From positions 744,001-808,000 of the forward strand of contig CAMQGK010000516.1 of NCBI GenBank assembly GCA_947000775.1: DNA of 64,000 bases, read 5' to 3'. Under the pieces are notes generated by a model that saw only the letters and a program-made list of their open reading frames with translations, was not told the DNA's origin and made no database searches. This document shows positions 46,150 to 60,122 of the stretch, piece by piece (the first letter of the stretch is position 1; each line of letters opens with the position of its first letter). Source of the DNA: Pterois miles. Taxonomy: Eukaryota; Chordata; Actinopteri; Perciformes; Scorpaenidae. Made by a program: the position numbers and the translations under genes.

Positions 46150-46797
46150 AGCAGTAGTAGGTAGGAGCAAATATGATTGCAAAAAGTTATTTTTATCTGT
46201 TTATTAGTACTGCATGAGACTGGTAATTATGAAAAAAAAAAGTGCCTCTGTGTCCTCCGGTGCTCCGAACGCCGTCTGCAGGATTTCAGAGACCAGAGGA
46301 AAACAACCAATCAGAGCTGATCTGGAGTCTGCTGTCCAGCTGCCATCTATTAGAGCCGGCTGTCTATCACTCACAAACTCCGATCAAATGGTCAAACTAG
46401 GTAGCGCTGATCAAATATGAATCAATATTCTGTTACTGTAATGATTATTCAGCTCATCACGTTTTCAGAAACATGTTGTAGTTACTGTTTAGCTGTAACA
46501 TAACTCGGCAGCCATGTTGAGAACAGTTGAGGAAATACCAAGCACCACCCACCAGCCGGAACACAGCCAATAGGAACATTCAATAGGAACGGTCTCTCTC
46601 TGAAATGACCTGTGATTGGTCAAAGTCTCCTGTCACAAGCTAGATTTTCTAAAGCCTGAAAACAACTCAAAACAACAACACGATGAAGTGCATAAGTCTA
46701 GTTTTCTCTCATAACACTTGAATTACAAAATGCTGAAAGTTTATTGTGGATTTTTTGCCAAAAAGATGCCAAAAATATCCAGCCTATTGTCACTTTA
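46150..46797 (+). mobile_element. MITE family A copy
   Basis: Starts 'cagtagtaggtaggagc' and ends 'cctattgtcactttaa'. It carries all family landmarks, plus a small internal duplication of 'aataggaac' (46570-46590). It lies between klhl36 and cotl1. Confidence 0.75.
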
Positions 46798-48276
46798 ACA
46801 CCTGAGACGTGGGCACTAGTTTGCTGTGAACAGGCGGGTGTGATGAGTTGGTGGACCAGCAGGTGGCGAGGGCATGCTGTCACAGACATCCCACAGTGAC
46901 GGAGCTCAGACCGGGTACATGGTGGTCGTCCTCTGGATCGGGCCTCATCGCCGTCAGTCATCAGAGAGCCGGTGGTGCTGGTAGACTCAGGACTCCCAGA
47001 GGGAGGGAAGAGACCCCTGGCCTCTCCGTCTGCCTGCTGTACTGACCGATATGCTGCTTCATCACTGAACTTCATAAAGCAGGCTACGTTATGTAGCCTG
47101 GTCTATTTACCCCGCCCTGCCCTACTAACAGATATGTGCTACTGTACTGTGTAAAGTTTGTATTTAATTTCAGTGTATAATAGTTTTGTGTTGTAGGCTT
47201 ACCTACATTGTCAAGAATGTTGCAACGATCAGTATTTTGCGACAGGCCTATTTAATGTCGTACAGTACTGTTTTGTACACCTAGTGTATGCGGCTGCCTG
47301 GTATTAAAAATAATTGTCCCCCAGAGATTAATTTTACAGCTAAAATGAAACTATTAAAACACAACTGGTGGATTTTAGTACCACTGTACTGGAACAGTTT
47401 ACACAATTTAGCCATTGTAAAACCGGAAGTTGATTATTTTGCTTCAGAATAAGTGTGAAATAGACTGATCACGTATTTTGCATTTTCTGGCGAACAAAAG
47501 CAAATCAATTGTACTTCGAGCAATATATAATTCTTCACATGACGTCAGCAGATATACTAATTAAATGATTAATTTTTGAAATATCGCTCAATCTCTAACA
47601 GATTCAATTATAACGACATTAGAAATAATAAATGGCTCGTTAAGATAACCTGCCAAAGGAGAAAACTTTTTTAATGAATTGAAAGTTAGGCTTACTATTG
47701 GTGTCGTAACCAGCTTGGTGAGAGATGATGACTCTCAGGCTGTACGCTCATTTTAATGATAAAAAAATAGGATATATACGTCTGATTGCTAAAGTCATCA
47801 TTTAATCACTGCACAATACTTGATGGGAATAAATATATCAGCATTTTTGGCTACTTTTTGCTTTATTTTGAAATTCCGTGCCGGAAATTAGTTGTTGTGT
47901 GTTGTGGCTGCCTTGACAGCGGCCCTAATTCAATGACCATTCAGAGGGAGAAGGTGAATCCACCGTCTGGGGTACTTCTCTGCTGGCAACCTGATCGACG
48001 AGCATCACCAACGCCCAGAAAGTAGCAACACACAGGAAATAAACCAGCTGCCAGAAGACGAGCCGTCTTTTTCCGTTACGTTACATGCGACTGGTTCCTG
48101 TGCAGTGGTCGTGATTTTTGAGTCCAGCTTATTGCATAACGCTATCAGTTATAGCTCTCTGATGTATATCATCAACTGTATAAGTTAGCTGCTTTATCAC
48201 TGTGTAGCTAGCTCTCCCTCGGTTGGACACATCATTGACTCCCACTGTTTGATTCCCGTCTAACGTTATACGTAAA
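46798..48276 (+). promoter_or_regulatory. cotl1: cotl1 upstream region and 5' UTR
   Basis: Contains a perfect CRE octamer TGACGTCA at 47540-47547 and a CCGGAAGT core near 47425. No TATA box is obvious. The cotl1 start codon is at 48277. The transcription start is probably within the CpG-containing stretch 47900-48150, but I cannot fix it. The first part (46830-47080) holds a 125-codon minus-strand frame that runs into MITE A and is probably not a gene. Confidence 0.4.
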
Positions 48277-51200
48277 ATGGCAACAAAAATTGATAAAGAG
48301 GCTTGCAGAGAGGCTTACAACCAAGTCAGAGACGATAACACGGACATCAATTGGTGAGTATGCGGACATGGATACTTACATACTCCGTTAAAGAATGCGA
48401 TTAATGCATGTTTTCTATTTCACACATAAACCGCGGACTGCATCTTAATAATTAAAGCTTACTAGTGGTTGTTCACTTCGGCAACCATATAATACATCAG
48501 TCAATCCGTTTTTTCGATCTAATCTCAGTTAAAATAAAATAATTCACATAGGCTGTTACCGCCCACTCTCTTGTCGGCGGCGAAGGGTGCTAAAATGAGA
48601 GGCGAGCCTTGAATAAAACTTGTATTTTATTTAAATAAGCACAGTTTTGCTAACTGGACGCACGCCGAATGAAAGATAGAGTCCTAAAGACAAAGCAAAT
48701 GTAACGAACTGTGGTCTATGCCGCATGAGCATTTGGATTTAAGCGAGGCAAGTTAAAATTGGCTGATATTGTAAGTACTGTATTGTACTCACCCTGAATA
48801 CGCGCTAGAATGGCATATTGGGGTTTGGTTTAGGAAATCATTATTCTATTGTTTACGCGTATAACAATATTGGCTAAAATAGCCTACATGGAGCATTCAG
48901 TGTCCTGTCCTAGCTGATCCAATCTAGTTGATCTGTATTCTGGCTATTTACACACTGCACAGTTATCAGGCCCAGCGGGGCAGAAGTAATTTCCTTTGTC
49001 CTGTATTCAGAGAGGATAACGTTATAGCTGGTTGTGACACTTGCACATGGCTGACACACAGCTCCCACCTTGCATGGATGTTTTAGGCTTTTTGTGTATC
49101 GCTTGTCTGCAAAATGGGCCTGATTTGCACTCAGTGCTATTGTTGTGAATCAACATATCATGAGACTGGGTAATACAATAAGTAATAACACAATGTATTT
49201 TCCATCTTCCAGGGCTGTGTTTAAATATAAGGACTCTATGATCGAGCCTGCCGGACAAGGGACTGACTATGAGGACTTCAAGAGCATGTGCACAGGTAAG
49301 GAGTAGATTATATTTTAAATATTCCACCCTAGTTGAGAACCAAACCTTGCCAGTGTAATGTATGGGTGAAAAGTATCTCCTTGCTGCTGACTAGTCATAT
49401 TGTGGTGTCTCTGGACGGGTTAAACAGCCTGCTGTATGTATGCCACACAGCTTGACTTGGTAGGACGCTAATCTTTTAAGACTCTGTGCTCTGTCACCCA
49501 TTGGCCTTGAGCCTGTAGACTGCAGTAACTACACTGTCAAAGCACTTACCGCTGTATGCATTGTGTAATCTGTTTTACAATACCCAGTGCATGGTTTTTA
49601 CAAGGTGAAATATGTAAGGTCAATTTTTTTTGTATGGCAGAGCAAAATTGTTTCTGTTGTTTTCTATGGGAGGATGCAGTGGCCTACTTAAAACTTTAAG
49701 TCTTGCTCTCCAACTAGTTGGCGTTCATACAAATTTCATTTGTCATTCGACTTTGAATTCAATAAAATGCACCTACCGAAGCATCTGCAGTACATGTTGC
49801 CGAATAACATATTTTCCCTGTTGCTTTGTGTGTGTGTGTGTGTCTTTTTTTAATGAAGGATCAAGTCTATTGTATATTTATTGTACAGCACAGTGATTGA
49901 TTAGTAGTATCTCTGTCTGCATGGATCAATTTTTGTTCAACACAAAAAGAGAAAGATAGCAAAAAAAGTAGGTAAGTAGGGCCTTTCAGGTAATGAGTCC
50001 CAGTGAGCAACAATAGCTAATGGGTACTGGCTGGATGTAGTGAAACAATCTCACACTCTGTGTAAGGTCCCTTCTCGTGTCTTATAGAGGAAAGCATCTG
50101 CTCAGATGTTGGGTGTGGTTCTTTCTGATGCTTGCTCTTGTTGTCTTTAAAGCTTGCTGCCTCGGGGCTGTGCTCCTCTTTTCTTCCTGATATTTCAGAG
50201 CTCACATTCCTATGTTGAAATAACTCATTTATCACCATGTTCAGCTGGTGCATTTGCCATTGGTTTCTGCTCAGAGATGACACACATATGGGCTTGTTTT
50301 TCTTATTTAGCCGTGAAGTTGTAACTCTACAGAAAAAAAACTCAGAGTAAGTGGAGCTGATGCAAACGGCTTGTCTAGTGACACTCAAAGAGGAGGACTC
50401 CTTGTGAACATTAATCTTTAAGTTATCCAGCTGCAGGAAGTAGAATTGGAGGGATTCTGGTGTGTTCAACCCGGATCAATGAAAGAAACTATATACTGCA
50501 TTAGGGGTGGGGAAAATGGATTCACTTATGTATCTATTTTGTACTTTTTTTTTTTTTAATACAATTTTTTAATGCCGGAATTACATCATATCCGTTCCCT
50601 ATCCCTCAACCAAAACAAACCAGTCGGCCGCCATGAGCTGAAACAACAAATAGAAATGGTGGAGGGTCAGTGTGGATACAACCTGAGTGGAGCTGGAGTC
50701 TGTCCGTCCTCCCAGTCTGAACCAGGACTACTAACTAACATCACTGAGTCTGTCCTCTCAGTCTGAACCAGGACTACTAACTAACGTTACGGAGTCTGTC
50801 CTCTCAGTCTGAACCAGGACTACTGACTAACATCACTGAGTCTGATCCAGGTCTCAGTCTGAACTAAGACTACTGGTCTGTCCTCTCAGTCTGAACCAGG
50901 ACTACTAACTAACATTACTGAGTCTGTCCTCTCAGTCTGAACCAGGACTACTGTCTGTCCTCTCAGTCTGAACCAGGACTATTAACTAACATTACTGAGT
51001 CTGTCCTCTCAGTCTCAACTAGGACTACTAACTAACGTTACTGAGTCTGTCCTCTCAGTCTGAACCAGGACTACTAATAATTATGTCTGTCCTCTCAGTC
51101 TGAACCAGGACTACTAACTAACGTTACTGAGTCTGTCCTCTCAGTCTGAACCAGGACTACTAACTAACATCACTGAGTCTGTCCTCTCAGTCTGAACCAG

Positions 51201-54200
51201 GACTACTAACTAACGTTACTGAGTCTGTCCTCTCAGTCTCAACCAGGACTACTAAGTAACGTTACTGAGTCTGTCCTCTCAGTCTGAACCAGGACTACTA
51301 ACTAACATTACTGAGTCTGTCCTCTCAGTCTGAACCAGGACTACTGTCTGTCCTCTCAGTCTGAACCAGGACTACTAACTAACATTACTGAGTCTGTCCT
51401 CTCAGTCTGAACCAGGACTACTAACTAACATTACTGAGTCTGTCCTCTCAGTCTGAACCAGGACTACTAACTAACGTTACTGAGTCTGTCCTCTCAGTCT
51501 GAACCAGGACTACTGACTAACATATAGTCTGTCCTCTAGTCTGAACCAGGACTACTGTCTGTCCTCTCAGTCTGAACCAGGACTACTAACTAACATTACT
51601 GAGTCTGTCCTCTCAGTCTGAACCAGGACTACTAACTAACATTACTGAGTCTGTCCTCTCAGTCTGAACCAGGACTACTAACTAACATCACTGGTCTGTC
51701 CTCTCAGTCTGAACCAGGACTACTAACTAACATTACTGAGTCTGTCCTCTCAGTCTGAACCAGGACTACTGTCTGTCCTCTCAGTCTGAACCAGGACTAC
51801 TAACTAACATCACGGTGTCCCCATCTCGAATACTAACTAATCTGAGTCTGTCCTCTCAGTCTGAACCAGGACTACTGGTCTGTCCTCTCAGTCTGAACCA
51901 GGACTACTAACTAACGTTACTGAGTCTGTCCTCTCAGTCTGAACCAGGACTACTAACTAACGTTACTGAGTCTGTCCTCTCAGTCTCAACCAGGACTCTA
52001 ACTAACGTTACTGAGTCTGTCCCCGCTGAACCCTCTCTCACTGTCTGTCCTCTCAGTCTGAACCAGGACTACTAACTAACATCACTGAGTCTGTCCTCTC
52101 AGTCTGAACCAGGACTACTGTCTGTCCTCTCAGTCTGAACCAGGACTACTAACTAACATTACTGAGTCTGTCCTCTCAGTCTGAACCAGGACTACTAACT
52201 AACATCACTGAGTCTGTCCTCTCAGTCTGAACCAGGACTACTAACTAACATTACTGAGTCTGTCCTCTCAGTCTGAACCAGGACTACTAACTAACGTTAC
52301 TGAGTCTGTCCTCTCAGTCTGAACCAGGACTACTAACTAACGTTACTGAGTCTGTCCTCTCAGTCTGAACCAGGACTACTGACTAACGTTACTGAGTCTG
52401 TCCTCTCAGTCTGAACCAGGACTACTAACTAACGTTACTGAGTCTGTCCTCTCAGTCTGAACCAGGACTACTAACTAACATTACTGAGTCTGTCCTCTCA
52501 GTCTGAACCAGGACTACTGTCTGTCCTCTCAGTCTGAACCAGGACTACTAACTACATCACTGGTCTGTCCTCTCAGTCTGAACCAGGACTACTAACTAAC
52601 ATCACTGGTCTGTCCTCTCAGTCTGAACCAGGACTACTGTCTGTCCTCTCAGTCTGAACCAGGACTACTAACTAACATTACTGAGTCTGTCCTCTCAGTC
52701 TGAACCAGGACCACTAACTAACATCACTGAGTCTGTCCTCTCAGTCTGAACCAGGACTACTAACTAACGTTACTGAGTCTGTCCTCTCAGTCTGAACCAG
52801 GACTACTAACTAACATTATTGAGTCTGTCCTCTCAGTCTGAACCAGGACTACTGTCTGTCCTCTCAGTCTGAACCAGGACTACTAACTAACGTTACTGAG
52901 TCTGTCCTCTCAGTCTGAACCAGGACTACTAACTAACATTACTGAGTCTGTCCTCTCAGTCTGAACCAGGACTACTGTCTGTCCTCTCAGTCTGAACCAG
53001 GACTACTAACTAACATTACTGAGTCTGTCCTCTCAGTCTGAACCAGGACTACTAACTAACATCACTGAGTCTGTCCTCTCAGTCTGAACCAGGACTACTA
53101 ACTAACGTTACTGAGTCTGTCCTCTCAGTCTGAACCAGGACTACTAACTAACATTACTGAGTCTGTCCTCTCAGTCTGAACCAGGACTACTGACTAACGT
53201 TACTGAGTCTGTCCTCTCAGTCTGAACCAGGACTACTAACTAACATTACTGAGTCTGTCCTCTCAGTCTGAACCAGGACTACTAACTAACGTTACTGAGT
53301 CTGTCCTCTCAGTCTGAACCAGGACTACTAACTAACGTCACGGAGTCTGTCCTCTCAGTCTGAACCAGGACTACTAACTAACGTTACGGAGTCTGTCCTC
53401 TCAGTCTGAACCAGGACTACTAACTAACCTTACTGAGTCTGTCCTCTCAGTCTGAACCAGGACTACTAACTAACATTACTGAGTCTGTCCTCTCAGTCTG
53501 AACCAGGACTACTAACTAACATTACGGAGTCTGTCCTCTCAGTCTGAACCAGGACTACTAACTAACGTTACTGAGTCTGTCCTCTCAGTCTGAACCAGGA
53601 CTACTAACTAACATTACGGAGTCTGTCCTCTCAGTCTGAACCAGGACTACTAACTAACGTTACGGAGTCTGTCCTCTCAGTCTGTAATTTGGAAATATAA
53701 AATAAAAAATAATGACTAATACCTGACAATGACTGATATATTCAATTTCAGGACATCTGACTACATACATGCTGAAAATTCTTACTGTGTTAATTTATAT
53801 TTTACAAAGTAAAAGTCCTTAGGAGTGCATGATTTAACTTTTTCATAATGGTCTAGTGTTAAAAACTGCTAACAAAGATTGAATTAAATCACAATATCCA
53901 ATCGCTTGTAGAATCACAATACTTAAAAATCGCAGTACACATCGAATCGGCTCCCAAGTATGGTGATAGCATTGAATCAGGAGATGTGTGTGAGGTGGGA
54001 GGTGTGTTGTCCCAGCCCTATACCGCATACAAGGCAGGGTGTTCTTCAGCCAAATCCTAAATCCTTACATGCAGTTTGATTTGCCACCATGACCTTTAAA
54101 ACATGGCGTGCTGAAAGGTTATTATGGAATTTTTGCCCAATGATCTGCCAAACCCCACTTAAACATGTTGGTGAAACCACTCCACACCAAACCCACGTGG

Positions 54201-54548
54201 CACCGTCCACAGGAGACAGCTGTAGTTTCCAGGCTGTGTCTCAGAGGGACGGAGTGAGGACTCAGGGAGGGTACACAGGAAGATACGGAGTCATCCGCCA
54301 ACCTTTGATGTGCTCAAATCAAGTCAGTTTATGCAGAGCAACGTGTCTCCCAACAAGTCTCTTTTGCTGTGTCATCACTGTTGTAGTTTCAGTGCAGTTT
54401 TCTCTGCAGCAGGGGTGGAGGGGCTGTATGCAGCGTCAGCGTGGCTCTAAAGGGAAGACAAACCAGAGGGGGGGGGGGTGTTTGTTCCTCTTTGGTACCT
54501 CAAATGATGACAATGACAGATAAGTCAAAGGGAGGTGATTCAGGTGAC

Positions 54549-54631
<83 letters not shown>

Positions 54632-57600
54632 CCCAGGCAAGGTGTTGAAACTAGTGATGTCCGTTTTGGCTGCACTGATAATATTTTTTATAGTGGCTGC
54701 TCCTGTTAGTGCGTGGCTAATCTGATCTGAGAACAGTGCTGCTGAGGCTCTGCCAAGTAAATCCTTATCAGCTGCTTCAAAAGGTCCATAAAGATAACAC
54801 AAGTTACACTGTCAAAACTCTCAATGCCATTTAGTAAAATCAGGCCGTTTAACAGTAACTTGGCCTAAATTAACAGAATTTGATTTCAGAAGCATTTGAA
54901 ATACATTTATTTTAATTTTAATTCATAAAGCCACTGGTTGTCTTGTCTCATTGTCGTCTGAGTGTTTACTTTGTTATGCTGGTTATCTTGGCTTGGGCTT
55001 GGAGACTACAACTTTGTGACAGAAAGCATGAGTTACAAAGGATATTGTGGCCTCTGCTGCTTCAATTTTCACCATTATTTTTTAATCTCTCTTTTGCATG
55101 TACTGCAGCTGTATGGAAGTGCTGGAATTTTGTGTTGTTAATCCAGAAAGGATGTTAATTTCAGATGAAAACATAGGTAGTAAGCCAGTAGTCGGCTGTC
55201 GGCCAGTGTCGGGCCGTCGTAGAGCACCTGTGGCCATAGGCTCTGCAGTGTGTCTCGTGCCATTGGCTCTTGTTGGCACTTTTTGACCGATTCAGCATGT
55301 TGAATCGGGACCGAAGCCCTTCAGTGGCAGAAATCATTCTGATGAGGTGACTAAGTGCACAAGAAGAGACACGTAAGTGAGGAAAGCAAGCAAATGAATA
55401 AAGTCAAGGGGACACACACAGAGGCCTTTCTCATTTTTCATCTTCATCACGTCTGATCATTCCAATACACAAGTATTTCACGACATGGCCACCTGGAATG
55501 AAGCTGAGTGGTGAGTGAGAGTGGTGTGAGTCTTACCGGCTGGTATGTAGGGGTGTAATGATATATCAATATGGATTAATGTATGCATTCAATGATCAAT
55601 GATCCAATATCATTGATGCAAAGTGAAAACATCGATATACATTACAGATTATCATCTTCAAGATACTCCTTTATTTTGAAATTCCCATGGCATGTTTGTG
55701 TCACTGTTGAATGTCAATGAATGTTTAGGAAATGTACCTCTTCACTAAACATTCAAACAATATGAGAAATGTGAGGGGGGGAAAAATTGATCCACCTATG
55801 TATCAAATTTTATGTTTTTTTTTAAGATTTTGAAATAGATTTTTAATACCAGAATTTATATAGTTGCTTCATCTGAGTCTATGCAGAGCTAAAAGGAAGT
55901 TATTGCTTTTATTGTTGTAGTCTGACTAATGTGACGTCATATCCGTTCTGTATCTTCAAACAAAACAAACAGCTCCCGGCCGCCGCAAGCTAAAACGCAA
56001 AAGTAGAAAACAGCGAAGTGTTCACATGGATACGACCTGCACTCTCACATTTTACATCCAGAGGGGTAAACACTATGCCTGCAGTAAAATATGGACACAC
56101 TGTACAAGGAAAAACACATGACAAGTAAAAGCAGAGCTAGACATCATGGCTAAAGCTGCACGCTGACTCTGTCATGGACAGGAAACGTTATCATATTGTG
56201 GTAATGTGTCATCACTCACAAGAAGTTTATATATAAAATACATGCCATACATACAGTATGGAAATAACATTGACTGGATTATATTCACCAGTAGTCTAAA
56301 ACGTTACATGTCTCTGATAAATTGAAAAGATTGAAAATTTTTGGGTTGGGAAATAAATGTTCTGTTTACTTCCTGTATTAACTAAAGTTCAGTAACTTCA
56401 TGAGTAGCCTACATTCTTCCCACACACTGTAGTACACCTTCTCCATATCGTCTTTACAAATCAAAAATGTAAAAAGTCCATTTCCCTTGACTTAGCTGAA
56501 TCAGCTGACTGTGTGTGTATGTCCAGGGGGGAAGTATGAAGGGGGAGGGGTAGAAAATGATCACTGCAAAGCCTTGTGAGCTCTGTGGGCTCCGAGTTTA
56601 ACCACTAAAACATTGCTTCCTCTATAGTAGTCTCCCACTATGGTGCTTTTAATTACTGATAAACAAATATATATACATAAATGAAAGGAAGGAAAGGGAT
56701 ACTGGTAGGTTGAAATAAAACTCTGGGTTCAGTCCTTCTTCCCTTCTTTCTCATGCAGTTTTTAGCACGTCTGCCAAAGTGGAAATGCATCATTTTTACT
56801 AATACTATCTGATGTGAAACTCGCTAACTCAGCAATTATTACATATGCAATTATTTGCCAACAGGACAGAGAATGGTGTGTTGTTTGCCTGCCAATATGG
56901 CAAAAAGAACATGTGACATCAAGTGCAGGAGCTAAATAGAGGGCTTATTAGCACTGATTATTTGACGCTGAATTTTATTTTGTGCGCAGCTTAGAGGGAA
57001 CACTGCTTATTAGATTTATTGTAGAAGCAGATTGAGGGTGTCTGGCACAACTTCACCACTTTCACACAACGCATTGAGAAAGGAAAAAGAACACACAGTA
57101 AGTATGAAGCAGAAAAAAATTAAAAGAAAATAATAATAAATAAACGTCCAATCATCCAATCATGCACCTACAAAGCAGAGACACAAAGACAGTGAAGGAC
57201 ATGGGTGACACAATTTTGGTCCATAAAAGGGGAAGTGTGCCTAAGGGGTGTACAGAGGCAGGCTTAACCCAAAATGTGCCTATTTGATGTGGCGTAGCCT
57301 ACTTTTATTTCACACACGATACAATACGGTCTAGACACGATATAGTAACTTAACTAAATTCAATCAGTGTTACTATGAAATAGTTTTTCTTTTAAGGGAA
57401 TAAATTAATTATTTGAATAAACAAGTAAACAAAGATTAATTGCAAATACATACGCCTTTTATTTGAAAATAATTAAAAGTGCAACTATGGACTTGCTGCT
57501 TCAGTTCTCAAGATAAAAGGCAGTGCAATATTTAACAAAAAAACAAAATAATCCAACTTCTATTCAAGTTAAATGAAACAGTGGTTTAACCTGCTGCTGA

Positions 57601-60067
57601 ATATAAACAGTAGAGCAATAATACAATGATCACTTACATTGATCAAACAGCTTGGGACAGAATCATTCCAATACAAACAATAATAATAGTTTAATTTATA
57701 ATTATAATTTGCGTACAGTAATCAAGTAGTCTGCTTACAGTGTTCATTTGGGGTGTTTTCATACATGAAAACATAAGGGACAACATTTTAAAACTATGTT
57801 AGGCTAATGTTTCATTTCTGTTTCATTTTTTACTTTACTCCTGGGATAATTTGAACTCATTGTTTGTGACTGGATACCTGAAACCTGATGCTGCATGCAC
57901 ATTGATATCATTATGAGAAAAAGGTAATTTCTCTGAATAAATCAGGAATGTGTACAGGGAAAGCACCCGTGGGTGAAGCCGCCCTCGTCAAGTGGATTGG
58001 TAACACCTCGTCACTTAATTCCCCCAAAGTGAAGCACTGCTGACGGGCAGCAGACCTGTGCCCGTCTCCCTCCACGCCGCTACCTGGTGAGAAAGCGAGG
58101 AGTCCTGGCCGTTCATCTGCTCGCGCTGCTGAGCCAGCCGAGGTTACATCATTCCTCTTAATGGGGGCGGCAGTAGCTCAGTCTGTAGGGAGTTGGCTTG
58201 GGAACCGGAGGGTCACCGGTTCAAGTCCCGACATGGACCAAAAACTGAGTGTGAACTGGTAGCTGGAGAGGTGCCAGTTTACCTCTTGGGCACTGCCGAG
58301 GTGCCCCTGAGCAAGGCACCAAACCCCCAACTGCTCGGGGCGCTTGTCTGGAGCAGCCCCATCACTCTGACATCTCTCCATTAATGCATGTGTGTGTGTT
58401 TCAGGTCTGCATGTACCATGTACGAGTTTAACAGAGTGTAAATTGAATTTCCCCAATGTGGGACTAATAAAGGTAGATCTTCTTCTTCTTCTTCTTAATG
58501 GAGCTACTATGTTCAGTATATCATACACCAGAAACAGGATGTTTCACCTATATTTAGTAGCAAATGGACACGGTATCAACAGACATTTTTTTGTTTTACA
58601 GGTAATGAAGTCTTTAATGTTTATGGTCTTTCCATTGGAAGGATGCTTTTCTTCTTTCTCCTCTTTTTTTCTTGGTATATTAACAATTTTATTAGATTTA
58701 TTAGACTTTCCGTTGCTAAATTTTAGCAGAACCAAATCATTGAAATGGTGAATCTGTTGTTTTTTTTTTTTTTACAAGGAAATGATTATGATAGACTTGA
58801 ACACAGTCAGTTTTATACCAGTAGTATAGATTCTTGGCTTCACAAACAATAGAAGTAATAAAATGCTATTGGCATTGGAGAGGCTTGTTATATGACTTGA
58901 TAAAAAAATACTACCAATCAAGGACAGAGGGGGTCAAAGTTGTAAAAACTTAGATCTTAGTAGCCGCTGCAATATGATTATGATAGACTTGAATATTGTA
59001 GATATTTGGGCTTTGTCATTGCTCTGGTGACCACAGGAGGACAACCTTTGTCTGTCATAAATCAATAAACCCACCTGTTTCATTCTAAAAAAAATATATT
59101 CCTATCCATGTCCTTATTCATTTATAATTTATAACTGAAAACTTCTTAACACAAAAGTTGAATTAAAGGTAGATATCAGCTCACAGACTCAGGCATGTGG
59201 CATATAAGGAATTTACCGTATTTATCCACATTTTATTCTTAATACTTTATCCACGTATTATGCCAAATATCCATCATGGTTTTTCCTGCCTGAAGTGGAG
59301 GTGGCCATCCTGATCGTGTGCACACACATGTGCATCCTCAGCTGGACCATGAATGGTCAATATGTGATTTTGGCCAAATGTTATGTGCAGGTTGACCACG
59401 TCCCCAGGAAGAGCGCTGGCTGTTAATACCAATTTTAGTCGTGGCCAAATGGTAGTACTACAACTTCCATGTCCATCATGTGATGCCATTGGACCCAAAA
59501 AGACTTTTTCCCATAGACTTACATTGAGAGAGAGATGTCTGTAACTTAGCGGAACCAATTCTCTATCTCCATCCTCAGCATTTTCCCTGTCCGCCAAAGT
59601 GATGGCTGGCCTGACGATTTTACCCGTCACTGCCAACAATTTACCCACATTTGGTGGATGACGGGTGTTAATTTCAGACCCTCTTTATAAGGGATTTAGG
59701 GGACATCACTGGAAAATTACAATACTGTGGGTATACCCTAACCCCCCAAACTTATTGACATGTGACCCTTTATAGTCAAGTTCTGTCTACTTGTGACCCC
59801 ACATTAGATGTTGCAACAGTCATGTTCCCTGCTCACATCGTGTCATTTGAATAGGATTTAGAGGCCTGAAGAGGTACAAGCCAGAAAGAAAAGCAACACA
59901 AATATTTTTTTTTTCTTTTTCTTTTTAGTCTTGTTGCATGTATTCAGGCGTCATTCACAGCCAGCTCTGCAGTGGACCACCGTGAGACTGACAGGCGTAG
60001 TCACTGGGACACGACTGCAAGGCTCACAAAAGATTTTACTCATGTTGACCTGAATATTTCCTCATTG

Positions 60068-60122
<55 letters not shown>

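Noticed and set aside
46698..47075. 125-codon minus-strand frame starting MKFSDEAAYRS between klhl36 and cotl1
   Set aside because: It runs on into MITE family A at its 3' end and has no known domain; a short 5' exon cannot be excluded but I have no support for it.
50694..53684. Regular repeats with apparent 'spacers', CRISPR-like at first sight
   Set aside because: The units are head-to-tail without unique spacers and the locus is inside a vertebrate intron; it is a minisatellite.
58163..58240. tRNA gene (A and B boxes)
   Set aside because: The tRNA-like part lacks a proper cloverleaf and is followed by a SINE body and TTC tail; the same holds for 43330-43400.
59274..59648. 124-codon minus-strand frame
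   Set aside because: Part of it (59455-59560) is a fragment of the transposon at 42796-43980, and the rest has no recognisable domain.
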